From Flavobacterium limi (GTDB lineage Bacteria > Bacteroidota > Bacteroidia > Flavobacteriales > Flavobacteriaceae): a stretch of DNA of 64,000 nt. How positions within the stretch are numbered: position 1 is the first letter of the stretch; each line of letters starts with the position of its first letter. The notes under the pieces are model-generated. The model was not told the origin of the DNA, did not search any database, and saw only the letters and a program-made list of their open reading frames with translations. The translations under genes were made by a program, and so were the position numbers. Of the stretch, positions 49,475-58,080 are shown in pieces. The stretch lies in contig NZ_JAADZV010000007.1 in NCBI RefSeq assembly GCF_010645075.1, positions 124,001-188,000 of the forward strand, written 5' to 3'.

Positions 49475-49529
49475 AAAAGTCTTAAAGTCTAAAGTCATAA
49501 AGTCAAATTCTTAATGCTTTAAGACTTTT
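49475..49529. repeat. AAAGTC inverted repeat between sdhB and sdhA
   Basis: AAAAGTCTTAAAG (49475-49487) and CTTTAAGACTTTT (49517-49529) are a perfect 13-bp inverted repeat. AAAGTC repeats at 49484, 49491 and 49499, and GACTTT at 49523 and 49530, so the spacer can fold as an intercistronic hairpin. Confidence 0.8.
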
Positions 49530-49552
49530 GACTTTCGTCTTTCGACTAAGTC

Positions 49553-51553
49553 CTATTTATAGCTACGCTGTACTAATTTAATGTTTTCGTAATTAAGAGG
49601 TTCCTTATGCAATACGGCATCACTTGGTTTTCCTTTGTACTCCCAGGCTGCAACGTATGCAAAGTTATCGTCATCACGAAGTGCTTCTCCTTCTTCTGTC
49701 TGGTATTCCTCACGGAAGTGACCTCCACAAGATTCGTTACGGTGTAAAGCATCTTTCGCGAACAATTCTCCTAATTCTAAGAAATCGGCAACACGTGTTG
49801 CTTTTTCTAATTCCTGATTAAATTCGTTAGCGCTTCCTGGAACTTTTACGTCTCTGTAAAACTCTTCACGTAACGCAGCGATTTCAACGATAGCTTCGTT
49901 TAATCCTTTTTCATTACGCGCCATACCTACTTTATCCCACATGATTTTTCCTAATTTTTTATGGAAATAATCTACAGAATGTGTTCCGTTATTATTGATA
50001 AATCTGTCTATTTGATCTTTAACTGCTTTTTCAGCTTCAACGAATTCAGGTAAATCTGTAGAGATTGGCCCCATTTTAATATCCGGAGCCAGGTAATCTC
50101 CAATTGTATATGGCAATACGAAATATCCATCGGCTAATCCCTGCATCAAAGCAGAAGCTCCCAATCTGTTTGCACCGTGGTCAGAGAAGTTAGATTCTCC
50201 GATTGAGAAACATCCCGGAATTGTAGTCATTAAGTTATAATCAACCCATGTTCCTCCCATTGTGTAGTGAACCGCAGGGTAAATCATCATTGGTGTTACA
50301 TAAGGATCTTCGTCAACGATTTTCAAGTACATTTGAAATAAGTTTCCGTATTTACTTTTCACGATATCAGTTCCTAATTTAGTTACTAAAGCTTTATCAT
50401 TAGCATCCAAACCTTTTACATAAGCCGCTTCTTTTCCGTAACGTTCGATAGCTGCAGCAAAATCAAGGTAAACTGCTTCACCTGTTTTGTTTACTCCAAA
50501 ACCGGCATCACATCTTTCTTTAGCCGCACGAGATGCAACGTCACGAGGTACAAGGTTACCAAAAGCAGGGTATCTTCTTTCTAAGAAATAATCTCTTTCT
50601 GCTTCAGATAAATCAGTTGCTTTTTTCTTTCCTTCACGAATAGCCTGAGCATCTTCTAATTTTGCAGGAACCCAAATACGACCATCATTACGTAACGATT
50701 CAGACATCAAAGTCAGTTTTGACTGGTGATCTCCGGAAACCGGGATACATGTTGGGTGAATTTGTGTATAACAAGGATTTGCAAAAAATGCTCCTTTTTT
50801 ATGAATTTTCCATGCTGCTGTTGCGTTAGAACCCATAGCATTTGTTGACAGGAAAAATACGTTTCCGTATCCACCTGAACCAATTACTACAGCGTGAGCA
50901 GAATGTCTTTCAATTTCTCCTGTGATTAAGTTACGAGCGATAATTCCTCTCGCTTTTCCGTCAACGATTACAATGTCCAGCATTTCGTGACGGTTGTACA
51001 TTTTTACTTTTCCACGACCAATCTGACGGTTCATTGCAGAATAAGCTCCTAACAATAACTGTTGTCCGGTTTGTCCTTGTGCGTAGAATGTACGGGAAAC
51101 CAAAGTTCCTCCAAAAGAACGGTTATCTAAAAGTCCGCCATATTCACGAGCCAATGGCACCCCCTGAGCTACACACTGGTCAATGATATTAGCAGAAACC
51201 TCAGCCAAACGGTGAACGTTTGCCTCACGCGCACGGTAATCTCCTCCTTTTACAGTATCGTAGAACAATCTGTAAACAGAGTCACCGTCACCTTTATAGT
51301 TTTTTGCAGCATTGATACCTCCTTGTGCAGCGATAGAGTGCGCACGACGAGGTGAATCCTGAAAACAAAATGCTTTTACGTTATACCCTAATTCAGCTAA
51401 AGTTGCCGCAGCAGAACCTCCAGCCAAACCTGTACCCACAATGATAATATCCAAATTACGTTTGTTAGCAGGGTTTACTAAATTAATATGATCTTTATAA
51501 TTTGTCCATTTGTCCGCTATAGGACCATTTGGAATTTTTGAATCTAATGCCAT
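49553..51553 (-). CDS. sdhA: Succinate dehydrogenase/fumarate reductase flavoprotein subunit
   Basis: 666 residues. FAD-binding 'DIIIVGTGLAGGSAAATLAELG', covalent-FAD His in 'DSPRRAHSIAAQGG', active-site 'HYTMGGTWVDYN' and 'GANRLGASALMQGLADG' are all visible. Its length is that of the Bacteroidota type B enzyme. Oxidises succinate or reduces fumarate at the inner membrane together with SdhB and SdhC. Sits 15 bp after sdhC. Confidence 0.97.
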   Translation of the reverse strand: MALDSKIPNGPIADKWTNYKDHINLVNPANKRNLDIIIVGTGLAGGSAAATLAELGYNVKAFCFQDSPRRAHSIAAQGGINAAKNYKGDGDSVYRLFYDTVKGGDYRAREANVHRLAEVSANIIDQCVAQGVPLAREYGGLLDNRSFGGTLVSRTFYAQGQTGQQLLLGAYSAMNRQIGRGKVKMYNRHEMLDIVIVDGKARGIIARNLITGEIERHSAHAVVIGSGGYGNVFFLSTNAMGSNATAAWKIHKKGAFFANPCYTQIHPTCIPVSGDHQSKLTLMSESLRNDGRIWVPAKLEDAQAIREGKKKATDLSEAERDYFLERRYPAFGNLVPRDVASRAAKERCDAGFGVNKTGEAVYLDFAAAIERYGKEAAYVKGLDANDKALVTKLGTDIVKSKYGNLFQMYLKIVDEDPYVTPMMIYPAVHYTMGGTWVDYNLMTTIPGCFSIGESNFSDHGANRLGASALMQGLADGYFVLPYTIGDYLAPDIKMGPISTDLPEFVEAEKAVKDQIDRFINNNGTHSVDYFHKKLGKIMWDKVGMARNEKGLNEAIVEIAALREEFYRDVKVPGSANEFNQELEKATRVADFLELGELFAKDALHRNESCGGHFREEYQTEEGEALRDDDNFAYVAAWEYKGKPSDAVLHKEPLNYENIKLVQRSYK

Positions 51554-51568
51554 TATAATTGATATTAA

Positions 51569-52234
51569 TTATTGGTTGAAATGATGAAATAAGGCGATAA
51601 TTACAAAAGCAGCCGGTACCACAACTGAGAACCAGTATCCTACTTTTGCTAAAAATCTTGAGTATTTATTGTGCATCCCTACAGACTGAAGAGAAGATGC
51701 AAATCCGTGCCATAAGTGAAATCCTAAAAGGATGAAAGAAATACAGTATAATCCTGTACGGATCGGGTCATGAAATTTATGAACCAATTCTCCGTAATAT
51801 CTTGTAGCATCCGGCTCATTACCTGCAATATATTTATAGGCAACCTCTGGAAACCAAAAATCATAAAAATGCAATCCTAAGAAAGCCAGAATAACCAATC
51901 CTGAAATAATCATATTTCTGGAACTCCATGAAGCATTTGCAGCTCCGTTGTAATTTGCATAAGCAATTGGTCTTGCAGCTCTGTTTTGAATAGTCAGTAC
52001 AAATCCCATTATGAAATGGAAAATTACTCCGATTGCCAAAACTGGTTGCATTACATATTGTATCAGCGGATTGTAACCCATAAAGTGAGAAGCCTCGTTA
52101 AAAACGTCTTCACTTAAAATAGAAATAAAATTTAAGGAAACATGCAGCGCTAAAAACGTGATTAAGAATATTCCCGAAAGTGCCATTGCCACTTTCTTTA
52201 AGATGGAAGCATTCAATAGTGCAGATTGTGCCAT
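51569..52234 (-). CDS. sdhC: Succinate dehydrogenase cytochrome b subunit
   Basis: 221 residues with five membrane helices and histidines placed for two haem b groups (for example 'LALHVSLNF', 'HFIMGF', 'LGLHFYDFW', 'LGFHLWHGF'). It is the single membrane anchor of type B succinate:menaquinone reductase. First gene of sdhCAB, with a strong promoter upstream. Confidence 0.94.
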   Translation of the reverse strand: MAQSALLNASILKKVAMALSGIFLITFLALHVSLNFISILSEDVFNEASHFMGYNPLIQYVMQPVLAIGVIFHFIMGFVLTIQNRAARPIAYANYNGAANASWSSRNMIISGLVILAFLGLHFYDFWFPEVAYKYIAGNEPDATRYYGELVHKFHDPIRTGLYCISFILLGFHLWHGFASSLQSVGMHNKYSRFLAKVGYWFSVVVPAAFVIIALFHHFNQ

Positions 52235-52267
52235 AATTGTTTAAGTAGTTTGTTTTAAAAAATTAAG

Positions 52268-52298
52268 CAAAAATAGCGCAAATAGACATCAACTACAA
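52268..52298 (-). promoter_or_regulatory. Promoter of sdhCAB
   Basis: Minus-strand TTG (52296-52298), 20-bp spacer, TATTTTTG (52268-52275) followed by C: full match to the Bacteroidota consensus, 33 bp before the sdhC start. Confidence 0.7.
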
Positions 52299-52335
52299 CC
52301 ATTTCGCTGTTATTTATAATGATTTTAAAATAGAC

Positions 52336-52347
52336 TACGTATACGTA
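52336..52347. promoter_or_regulatory. 12-bp palindrome TACGTATACGTA in the sdhC/mvaS divergent spacer
   Basis: A perfect self-complementary 12-mer, followed 4 bp later by a further TTACGTATA. It lies about 40 bp upstream of the sdhC -33 element in a 356-bp AT-rich spacer that has no gene. Likely a binding site of an unknown regulator. Confidence 0.4.
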
Positions 52348-52590
52348 CTTTTACGTATAAAAAAAATGAATTACTCATTTATTTATTATAAAAATTTTCA
52401 AATATATAATTAAGACCATTTATTTCAAAAAATATACAACCTCAAAAAAAATAACAAAAATTTACTAAATTATTATTTTAATCAAAGTTTTGGCTGTTTT
52501 TCTACAAAAGTACCTTTAAACAAGAATTTTATACTCTTAAAAAATTGGCTTTCCATTCTAATAACTTTACCTTTACCCGCTTCAAAAAAA

Positions 52591-53958
52591 ATGAGAATGA
52601 AAACAGGAATTGATGCTATTTCTTTTGATGTAGCCAACATACATTTACCCATAAAAACTTTGGCTGTTGCCAGAAATATTGAACCAGAAAAACTGGAAAA
52701 AGGTCTCGGATTATTAAAAATGACTTTCCCGGACGTTCATCAGGACGCAGTAGTTTTTGGAGCGAATGCTTTAACCAAACTTATTATTGACAATAATATA
52801 AATCTTTCCGAAATCAGCCGAATTTATGTTGGTACTGAAAGCGGCATTGACAGCTCCAAACCAATCGCTTCTTACCTTATTAATTTAATGGAGCAGAAAT
52901 TTGGTGAAGATACTCTTGCAGAATGTGATGTTGTTGATTTTACTTTTGCCTGTATCGGAGGCGTAGATGCGATGCAAAACTGTCTTGATTTTATAAAATT
53001 AAATCCAGCCAAAAAAGCAATTGTAGTAACCAGTGATTTTGCCAAATACGATTTAAACTCCGGAGGAGAATATACTCAGGGTGCAGGAGCCATTGCAATG
53101 CTTATTACTTCAAACCCAAAAATCATTGCTTTTGATGATAATTGGGCAACCAGTACAAAAGGTGTTTTTGACTTTTTCAAACCGTACAGAAGTCTTTCGA
53201 AAGAAGAAATCACTAAAAACAGCAACAACGAATCCTGGTTTGACAATTTAGAAGCCGAAATCGAAATCCATAAAGACCAGCCGGTTTTTGATGGACAATA
53301 TTCGAATCAGTGCTATATGGACCGCACGCGAAATGCTTACTTTTCATTCAAGAAACTGAAAAACACGACCGAAACTTTATACAGTACCTGGAACAGCATC
53401 ATCATGCACCTTCCCTATTCTTTTCAGGGACGACGAATGTTGTCTGAAATCTACGCTTTAGACCATGCTGATAAAATCATTTCCGACAATATTGAACCGG
53501 CAGATTATCAGAATAAAATCAAAGAAGTTGGAAAATCTGATGAGTACAGAAAATTTGTTACTGAGAAATTACAACCTGCAGAATTGGCTTCTTCATTAAT
53601 AGGAAACCTTTACACAGGTTCTATTTTTATGGGATTATTATCAACTCTGGCTCATTTTTATGATACTAAAAAAGAAATCTCAGGAACTAAATTCGGTTTT
53701 TTAGCTTACGGAAGCGGATCGAAATCAAAAGTTTTTGAAGGAACTATTCAGCCGGAATGGCAATCGGCTTTGGTCAAAACCAACCTTTTTGAAAATCTGG
53801 AAAAAAGCACAGAAATCGGATTTGAAACTTACGAAAGCCTTCACAAAAAAGAATTAAAACAAAGCGTTCGAACACCTAAAAATGAATGGGTTTTAGACCG
53901 AATCGAAAAGGAAATTCCGACTTTGATTGGGGCACGTTATTATAAATGGGTGGAATAA
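52591..53958 (+). CDS. mvaS: Hydroxymethylglutaryl-CoA synthase
   Basis: 455 residues. Catalytic Glu in 'VGTESGIDSSK', Cys in 'FTFACIGGVDAMQNC' and His in 'IIMHLPYSFQGRRM' are visible. Condenses acetoacetyl-CoA and acetyl-CoA in the mevalonate route to isoprenoids, which many Flavobacteriia use. A second ATG at 52597 would give the more family-like beginning MKTGIDAISFD. A terminator follows. Confidence 0.95.
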   Translation: MRMKTGIDAISFDVANIHLPIKTLAVARNIEPEKLEKGLGLLKMTFPDVHQDAVVFGANALTKLIIDNNINLSEISRIYVGTESGIDSSKPIASYLINLMEQKFGEDTLAECDVVDFTFACIGGVDAMQNCLDFIKLNPAKKAIVVTSDFAKYDLNSGGEYTQGAGAIAMLITSNPKIIAFDDNWATSTKGVFDFFKPYRSLSKEEITKNSNNESWFDNLEAEIEIHKDQPVFDGQYSNQCYMDRTRNAYFSFKKLKNTTETLYSTWNSIIMHLPYSFQGRRMLSEIYALDHADKIISDNIEPADYQNKIKEVGKSDEYRKFVTEKLQPAELASSLIGNLYTGSIFMGLLSTLAHFYDTKKEISGTKFGFLAYGSGSKSKVFEGTIQPEWQSALVKTNLFENLEKSTEIGFETYESLHKKELKQSVRTPKNEWVLDRIEKEIPTLIGARYYKWVE

Positions 53959-53984
53959 ATTCCAATAACCAAATTCCAAATTCC

Positions 53985-54025
53985 AAAAAAACCGAAGCAG
54001 AAAAAATTCTCTGTTTCGGTTTTTT
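53985..54025. terminator. Bidirectional terminator between mvaS and the SDR gene
   Basis: AAAAAACCGAAGCAGA pairs with TCTGTTTCGGTTTTTT (one G-U pair). The left flank overlaps an ATTCCAA repeat cluster (53957-53985). Confidence 0.85.
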
Positions 54026-54050
54026 ATATCTAATTATTTCGTTGAAGTTC

Positions 54051-54788
54051 TTACCATGGACTTTCTTCTGTTTCATCTTCAATATCATTGCTAAAGAATT
54101 TACCGGTTGGTGCATTTTCATCAGTTAAAGTATGTTTAACAATAAAAGATGCTGCACTTTCTACTGTTAATGGTCCGCTATGGTGATTAAAATCGGTTGC
54201 CGTATAACCCGGATCGATTACATTTACTTTAAAAGACAGTTCTTTTAATTCATGAGCCAGCGCAATAGTGTAAGCATTTAACGCCGCTTTTGATGTTCCG
54301 TAACCGGCAGTTTTAATACCATAATATTTCCAGTCCGGAATGTTATGCAAGGTTAAGGAAGCAAGCCCCGATGTAATATTACTAATTCTTGGGCTCTTTG
54401 ATTTTTTCAGCAATTCTAAAAAAACCTGCGTAACATTGATTACACCAAAGAAATTGGTGTCAAATATTTCTCTAATATTTTCAATTGGTGTGTTGGATGC
54501 CTGTTGAGGATTTGCTCCCAATATCCCTGCATTATTAATCAGGATATCTAATTTGCCCTGCTCCCTTTCAATAACTTGTTTCGCCGCTAAAATGGAATCA
54601 TGGCTTGTAACATCAATTTCAATAGCCTGAATATTTTCAAAACCCTGTTCGTTTAATTCTTTTACTGCTGTTTTACCTTTTTCCAGATCACGGCTTCCCA
54701 AATAAACAAATAATCCTTTTTTTGAAATCTGCTTTACTGTTTCTAAACCAATACTTCTGTTGGCTCCTGTTATCAATACTGAATTCAT
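54051..54788 (-). CDS. Short-chain dehydrogenase/reductase
   Basis: 245 residues, classical SDR: cofactor motif 'LITGANRSIGLETVKQ' (TGxxxxIG), 'DILINNAGILG', catalytic Tyr and Lys in 'AGYGTSKAALNAY' and 'VNVIDPGYTATDF'. Cofactor probably NADP(H), by the Arg in TGANRS. Substrate unknown. It follows the Crp/Fnr-type regulator gene and carries the same palindrome upstream, so it is a probable target of that regulator. Confidence 0.9.
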   Translation of the reverse strand: MNSVLITGANRSIGLETVKQISKKGLFVYLGSRDLEKGKTAVKELNEQGFENIQAIEIDVTSHDSILAAKQVIEREQGKLDILINNAGILGANPQQASNTPIENIREIFDTNFFGVINVTQVFLELLKKSKSPRISNITSGLASLTLHNIPDWKYYGIKTAGYGTSKAALNAYTIALAHELKELSFKVNVIDPGYTATDFNHHSGPLTVESAASFIVKHTLTDENAPTGKFFSNDIEDETEESPW

Positions 54789-54843
54789 TTTTTTATCATT
54801 TTAAATTAACTATACAAAGGTGGTTCGTTTAAAAATGAATTCA

Positions 54844-54859
54844 TTTGCCATTTGGCAAA
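54844..54859. promoter_or_regulatory. Palindrome TTTGCCATTTGGCAAA upstream of the SDR gene
   Basis: Perfect 7-bp arms around TT. A second copy with one change lies at 55470-55485 before the regulator gene. A CACCTTTG -7-like word follows 33 bp (centre to centre) closer to the gene. Confidence 0.55.
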
Positions 54860-54866
54860 AAGCAAT

Positions 54867-55436
54867 TTAACGGATGTTTTTTCTGATTCTGCTTAAAGAA
54901 GATTGTGTGATACCTAAATACGAAGCGACATACGAGAGCGGAATCCTGTTGATCACATTGGGATAAATTTTCAAGAACATCCGATATCGAGTAGTCGCAT
55001 CTTCAGAAACCAGAGGACTTCTTCTTTCCACTTTCTGTATTAAGACTCTCGAAACAATTTTATTTACAATGGCCTGCCACGGAATAATAATATCCAACAA
55101 TTCTTTCCAGTCTTTTTTAGAAAAAAACAAAAGTTTGCAATCCGTAACCGCCTGTACATAAGCGTTGGAACAAATATCATTGTTAAAACTCTCCAAATCG
55201 ACTACCAGATTGTTTTCGTCAATAAAGTATTTGGTAATTTCTTCGCCTTTGTTGTTGTAATAACAAACCCGTATAACACCCTCCAAAACAAAACCGACTT
55301 GTTGTGCAATCTTGCCTGCTTCCGAAAAATATTCGTCTTTTGGAAGTGTCATTTCTTCCGCTTTTTTGGTAATTAAGTCAATTTGCTGCTGGTTTAAATC
55401 GCCAAACTGTAAAATGTAATCTATAAATGCTTTCAT
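54867..55436 (-). CDS. Crp/Fnr family transcriptional regulator
   Basis: 189 residues: cyclic-nucleotide-binding-like beta-roll (about 20-115, 'AGKIAQQVGFVLEGVIRVCYYNNKGEEIT') and a C-terminal winged helix-turn-helix ('IPLSYVASYLGITQSSLSRIRK', about 164-185). The phosphate-binding RxAxxxA loop of cAMP binders is missing, so the effector is not cAMP by sequence; no Fe-S cysteines of FNR are present. Size and layout are those of the small Bacteroidota Crp/Fnr-like group. Its start lies 9 bp after the SRPBCC stop, so they may be co-transcribed. Confidence 0.9.
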   Translation of the reverse strand: MKAFIDYILQFGDLNQQQIDLITKKAEEMTLPKDEYFSEAGKIAQQVGFVLEGVIRVCYYNNKGEEITKYFIDENNLVVDLESFNNDICSNAYVQAVTDCKLLFFSKKDWKELLDIIIPWQAIVNKIVSRVLIQKVERRSPLVSEDATTRYRMFLKIYPNVINRIPLSYVASYLGITQSSLSRIRKNIR

Positions 55437-55445
55437 AGCGGCAAG

Positions 55446-55946
55446 TTAGTAAAAGTTGATTTTACATGATTTGTCATTTGGCAAAAAATCAAACCATTTT
55501 TGACAATTCAACTTCAAGCTTATCAAGTTCTCTTCGTTTTTATCGACTACAAACGGCTTTAATTTATTGCACTCTTCGGACGTATCAAAAATCATTTTGA
55601 AAACAATTTTTGTCGAGTTCCCTGAAACAGGTTCAAAAGATACCGCTACCTGAAAAAGTGGTTTTGAATAGCGCTTCCAGCTCAGAAAACTAGGCTTTTC
55701 AACTTTTAGAAATTCACATTCATTTGCGTAATTTCCTTTATCAGGTCCATGCATGATGAAACTCCATTTTCCTCCCGGACGCAAATCAAATTCATTAAAC
55801 GTATTCGTAAATCCTTTTGGTCCCCACCAGTTTTTTAGATGCTCCGGTTCTGTCCATGCTGAATAAGCAAGTTCTATCGGGAACTGTACAATTCTTGTTG
55901 TCACAATTTCACATTCCGGATTTGATGAAATATTATCTAATGCCAT
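55446..55946 (-). CDS. SRPBCC (AHSA1-like) domain protein
   Basis: 166 residues. START/AHSA1 signature: 'IVQFPIELAYSAWTEPEHLKNWWGPKGF', 'FDLRPGGKWSFIMHGPDG'-type loop and 'KIVFKMIFDTSEE' (landmarks). Small hydrophobic-ligand binding fold. The last 30 residues (LNCQKWFDFLPNDKSCK) run past the usual helix and cover the regulator's upstream palindrome, so coding and regulation overlap. No enzyme activity is claimed. Confidence 0.85.
   Translation of the reverse strand: MALDNISSNPECEIVTTRIVQFPIELAYSAWTEPEHLKNWWGPKGFTNTFNEFDLRPGGKWSFIMHGPDKGNYANECEFLKVEKPSFLSWKRYSKPLFQVAVSFEPVSGNSTKIVFKMIFDTSEECNKLKPFVVDKNEENLISLKLNCQKWFDFLPNDKSCKINFY
55470..55485. promoter_or_regulatory. Palindrome TTTGTCATTTGGCAAA upstream of the Crp/Fnr-type gene, inside the SRPBCC gene
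   Basis: Differs from the 54844-54859 site at one base. A TAACTTGC -7-like word (55441-55448) lies 33 bp closer to the gene, the same spacing as at the SDR gene. Suggests autoregulation. Confidence 0.5.
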
Positions 55947-56005
55947 ATTTTTATTGTTTAAATTATCTTACCCTTTAAAGTAAATCAAGTCTCAGGCTGA
56001 GTCCA

Positions 56006-56076
56006 TTCGACTTCGCTCAGGATAAACTTAATCGAAGCCCTTAAGGTCAAAAAGCCTTCGACTCCGCTCAGGATGA
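56006..56076. repeat. TTCGACT(T/C)CGCTCAGGAT(A/G)A direct repeat
   Basis: TTCGACTTCGCTCAGGATAA (56006-56025) and TTCGACTCCGCTCAGGATGA (56057-56076), 51 bp apart, ending at the alpha/beta hydrolase stop. This word is scattered in many Bacteroidota genomes. Confidence 0.75.
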
Positions 56077-56078
56077 CA

Positions 56079-56816
56079 TTATTCTTTTATAAATAAAACC
56101 ATTGCATTTAAAGTTTCTTTTTGCTGTTGCTCTCTGCTAATAGTTGCTTTATCATCTCCAAGCTGAAAACCATAATAACCAAACTGACAATGGTTTGCGC
56201 CCTCTATCTTTATGAATTTTGCAGTTTCAGGCAATTTTGACTTGTTTTTCATAATAGAGCCTTCATCTGCCACACCATCTTTTGAACCGTAAATTTTCAA
56301 TATCGGAATTTCAGCATCTGCCAAAGAAATATCTCTTGGATGCGAAGTTCCAATTAATATAAGTTTATCGATCAATTTTGGATTTTCATAAACGAATTGT
56401 GCTGCCATTTTTCCGCCCTGCGAATGTCCCGAAAGAATATATTTTTTCGAATCGTCTTTGTAAAGATTTAAATCTTTTGGTTTATTGTAACCCTTGGAGG
56501 CGAGACGCCACGGCATTTTTATCAAATAGACTTTTATATTGTTTTCTGCCAGTTTTCTGCAAAGTGGGACATAAGCTTCTGTTTCAACCATAGCTCCAGG
56601 GTAGAAAACAAGAACGTTTTGGAATTCTTTTTTAGGTGTAAATAAAAAATAATCACCTGTATTTTCTACAGTAACAACATTGTTACTTTGAAAAAGAGCT
56701 TCATCTACATCTTTTGCATTATAAGAATAAAATAACCAAAGTGTAAATAATATTCCTGTTGAAACCCAGATTAATGTCAGAACTTTTTTGAGTGATGATT
56801 TTTTTGCCATATTCAA
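56079..56816 (-). CDS. Alpha/beta hydrolase, membrane-anchored
   Basis: 245 residues with one N-terminal membrane helix (about 10-28). Nucleophile Ser in 'LSGHSQGGKMAAQF', Asp in 'IYGSKDGVADEG' and His in 'IEGANHCQFGYYG' form a full triad. The oxyanion part 'LVFYPGAMVETEAY' near residue 70 is that of dienelactone-hydrolase-like or esterase/thioesterase proteins. The 'GANHCQFGYYG...GD' end is typical of a lone Bacteroidota/Firmicutes hydrolase group. Substrate not known; probably acts in the periplasm or at the outer face of the inner membrane. Confidence 0.85.
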   Translation of the reverse strand: MNMAKKSSLKKVLTLIWVSTGILFTLWLFYSYNAKDVDEALFQSNNVVTVENTGDYFLFTPKKEFQNVLVFYPGAMVETEAYVPLCRKLAENNIKVYLIKMPWRLASKGYNKPKDLNLYKDDSKKYILSGHSQGGKMAAQFVYENPKLIDKLILIGTSHPRDISLADAEIPILKIYGSKDGVADEGSIMKNKSKLPETAKFIKIEGANHCQFGYYGFQLGDDKATISREQQQKETLNAMVLFIKE

Positions 56817-56920
56817 TTTATATTAATTGAGTTATAATCTAAAAAATGTAAACATTCAAATTTAGCGTTTCTGTCTAGATTTCAGAAATTTAAATTTTAA
56901 CTAATAAAAAAAACAAGTTC

Positions 56921-57052
56921 TCATTGCTTCGGTTTTACAGAATACTGGTAATAATCTGCAGATTTCGACTGATTGTTTAAAGTACCATCATCCACCGGCA
57001 CGACTAAAGTGAGAAAGAGGAAGATCAGGGAATTTAAATGGTTTTTATCCGT
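56921..57052 (-). pseudogene. Possible relic coding segment after the TPR gene
   Basis: Right after the TPR gene's TAA the same frame stays open for 43 codons: a hydrophobic run (SLIFLFLTLVV), then 'PVDDGTLNNQSKSADYYQYSVKPKQ'-like soluble sequence (in two parts) to TGA. It looks like a small secreted protein but has no ATG; GTG is possible. I cannot say whether it is a remnant, a non-ATG gene, or chance. Confidence 0.3.
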
Positions 57053-57898
57053 TTATTGTTTCAATTCAGCTTTCATTTGCTGTGCTAAAGGCTTAATTTT
57101 TTCATGGCTCATTAAATCTGAATTTGCTTCTGCAAACCAACTATTAAAATTTTCAATATCTTTTTTGATATAATAAGCTTGTAAAATATTGTATGCATTT
57201 TCAGAATTATAGGTTTTGTCCTTGCATTCTTTAAAGACTTTGCGACAAACAATTTTAGCATCTTCCAGTTTATCAATTTTGGTTTCAGCATAAATTAATT
57301 CTTTATTCGTATAGGCGTGGAGCGGATCAGTTTTTAAAGCTAATTTTAAAACTTCAACTGCTTTTTCGTATTGTTTCAGACAATTATAAGAATAAGCCAT
57401 CTCAACGCGAAGACCTTTATAATCAGGGTCAATTTTATTTGCTTTTTCAAGATACTCAAGTGCTTTTTGGCATTCATTCCATCCATTGTACATGAAGCCC
57501 CATTTGTAAAGACGCTCTATAGATCCCTCATCTTTTTTATATAATTCAAGCCAGTCGGGAACCTTATCTACATACAATTCCTTAAGTTTTGATTCGGGAA
57601 TAAGTGCTACTAAGTTATTATTTGGCTGTAGTCGATATTTCATCGAACTTGTTTTTACTTTTTTATCCGTGATAAATTTGCCGGTTTTATCAATTTTAAA
57701 AAAACCTTCGTATTCTAATGTTAATCCTGCCTGAGCATCAATGTATATGAACCCGAAATTATAATTTCCAAGACTGTCAGCCGGAAAAGCTACCCATTTG
57801 TCTTCGCATTGCACATACTTTTTATCAAACTGAAGACTGTTTTGTGCTGAAAGACCGGATACTAAAAATAAAATTAGAAAAGTAAAAAGCTGCTTCAT
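57053..57898 (-). CDS. Secreted tetratricopeptide-repeat protein
   Basis: 281 residues from ATG 57898, chosen since the signal peptide MKQLFTFLILFLVSGLSAQ begins there; a further upstream ATG adds 14 residues without sense. After a beta-rich N-terminal domain (about 20-115) come TPR units (about 125-225): 'YNGWNECQKALEYLEKANKIDPDY', 'KGLRVEMAYSYNCLKQYEKAVEVLKLALKTDP' (landmarks). Periplasmic; partner unknown. Confidence 0.85.
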   Translation of the reverse strand: MKQLFTFLILFLVSGLSAQNSLQFDKKYVQCEDKWVAFPADSLGNYNFGFIYIDAQAGLTLEYEGFFKIDKTGKFITDKKVKTSSMKYRLQPNNNLVALIPESKLKELYVDKVPDWLELYKKDEGSIERLYKWGFMYNGWNECQKALEYLEKANKIDPDYKGLRVEMAYSYNCLKQYEKAVEVLKLALKTDPLHAYTNKELIYAETKIDKLEDAKIVCRKVFKECKDKTYNSENAYNILQAYYIKKDIENFNSWFAEANSDLMSHEKIKPLAQQMKAELKQ

Positions 57899-58080
57899 AT
57901 TTGAAAAATTAAAATCTGATTCCAAATATATAGATTTCATTTCGCTTCATACTTTCATTCTTACAAAGCAAAACATATAATCATCTATAGTTCATTTGAT
58001 ATTTATATGCTATGTTGACACAGATTGAAATTCGAACTATTGGATTTTGTGTTACAATATTTGTTTATTAGTGTTAATTT

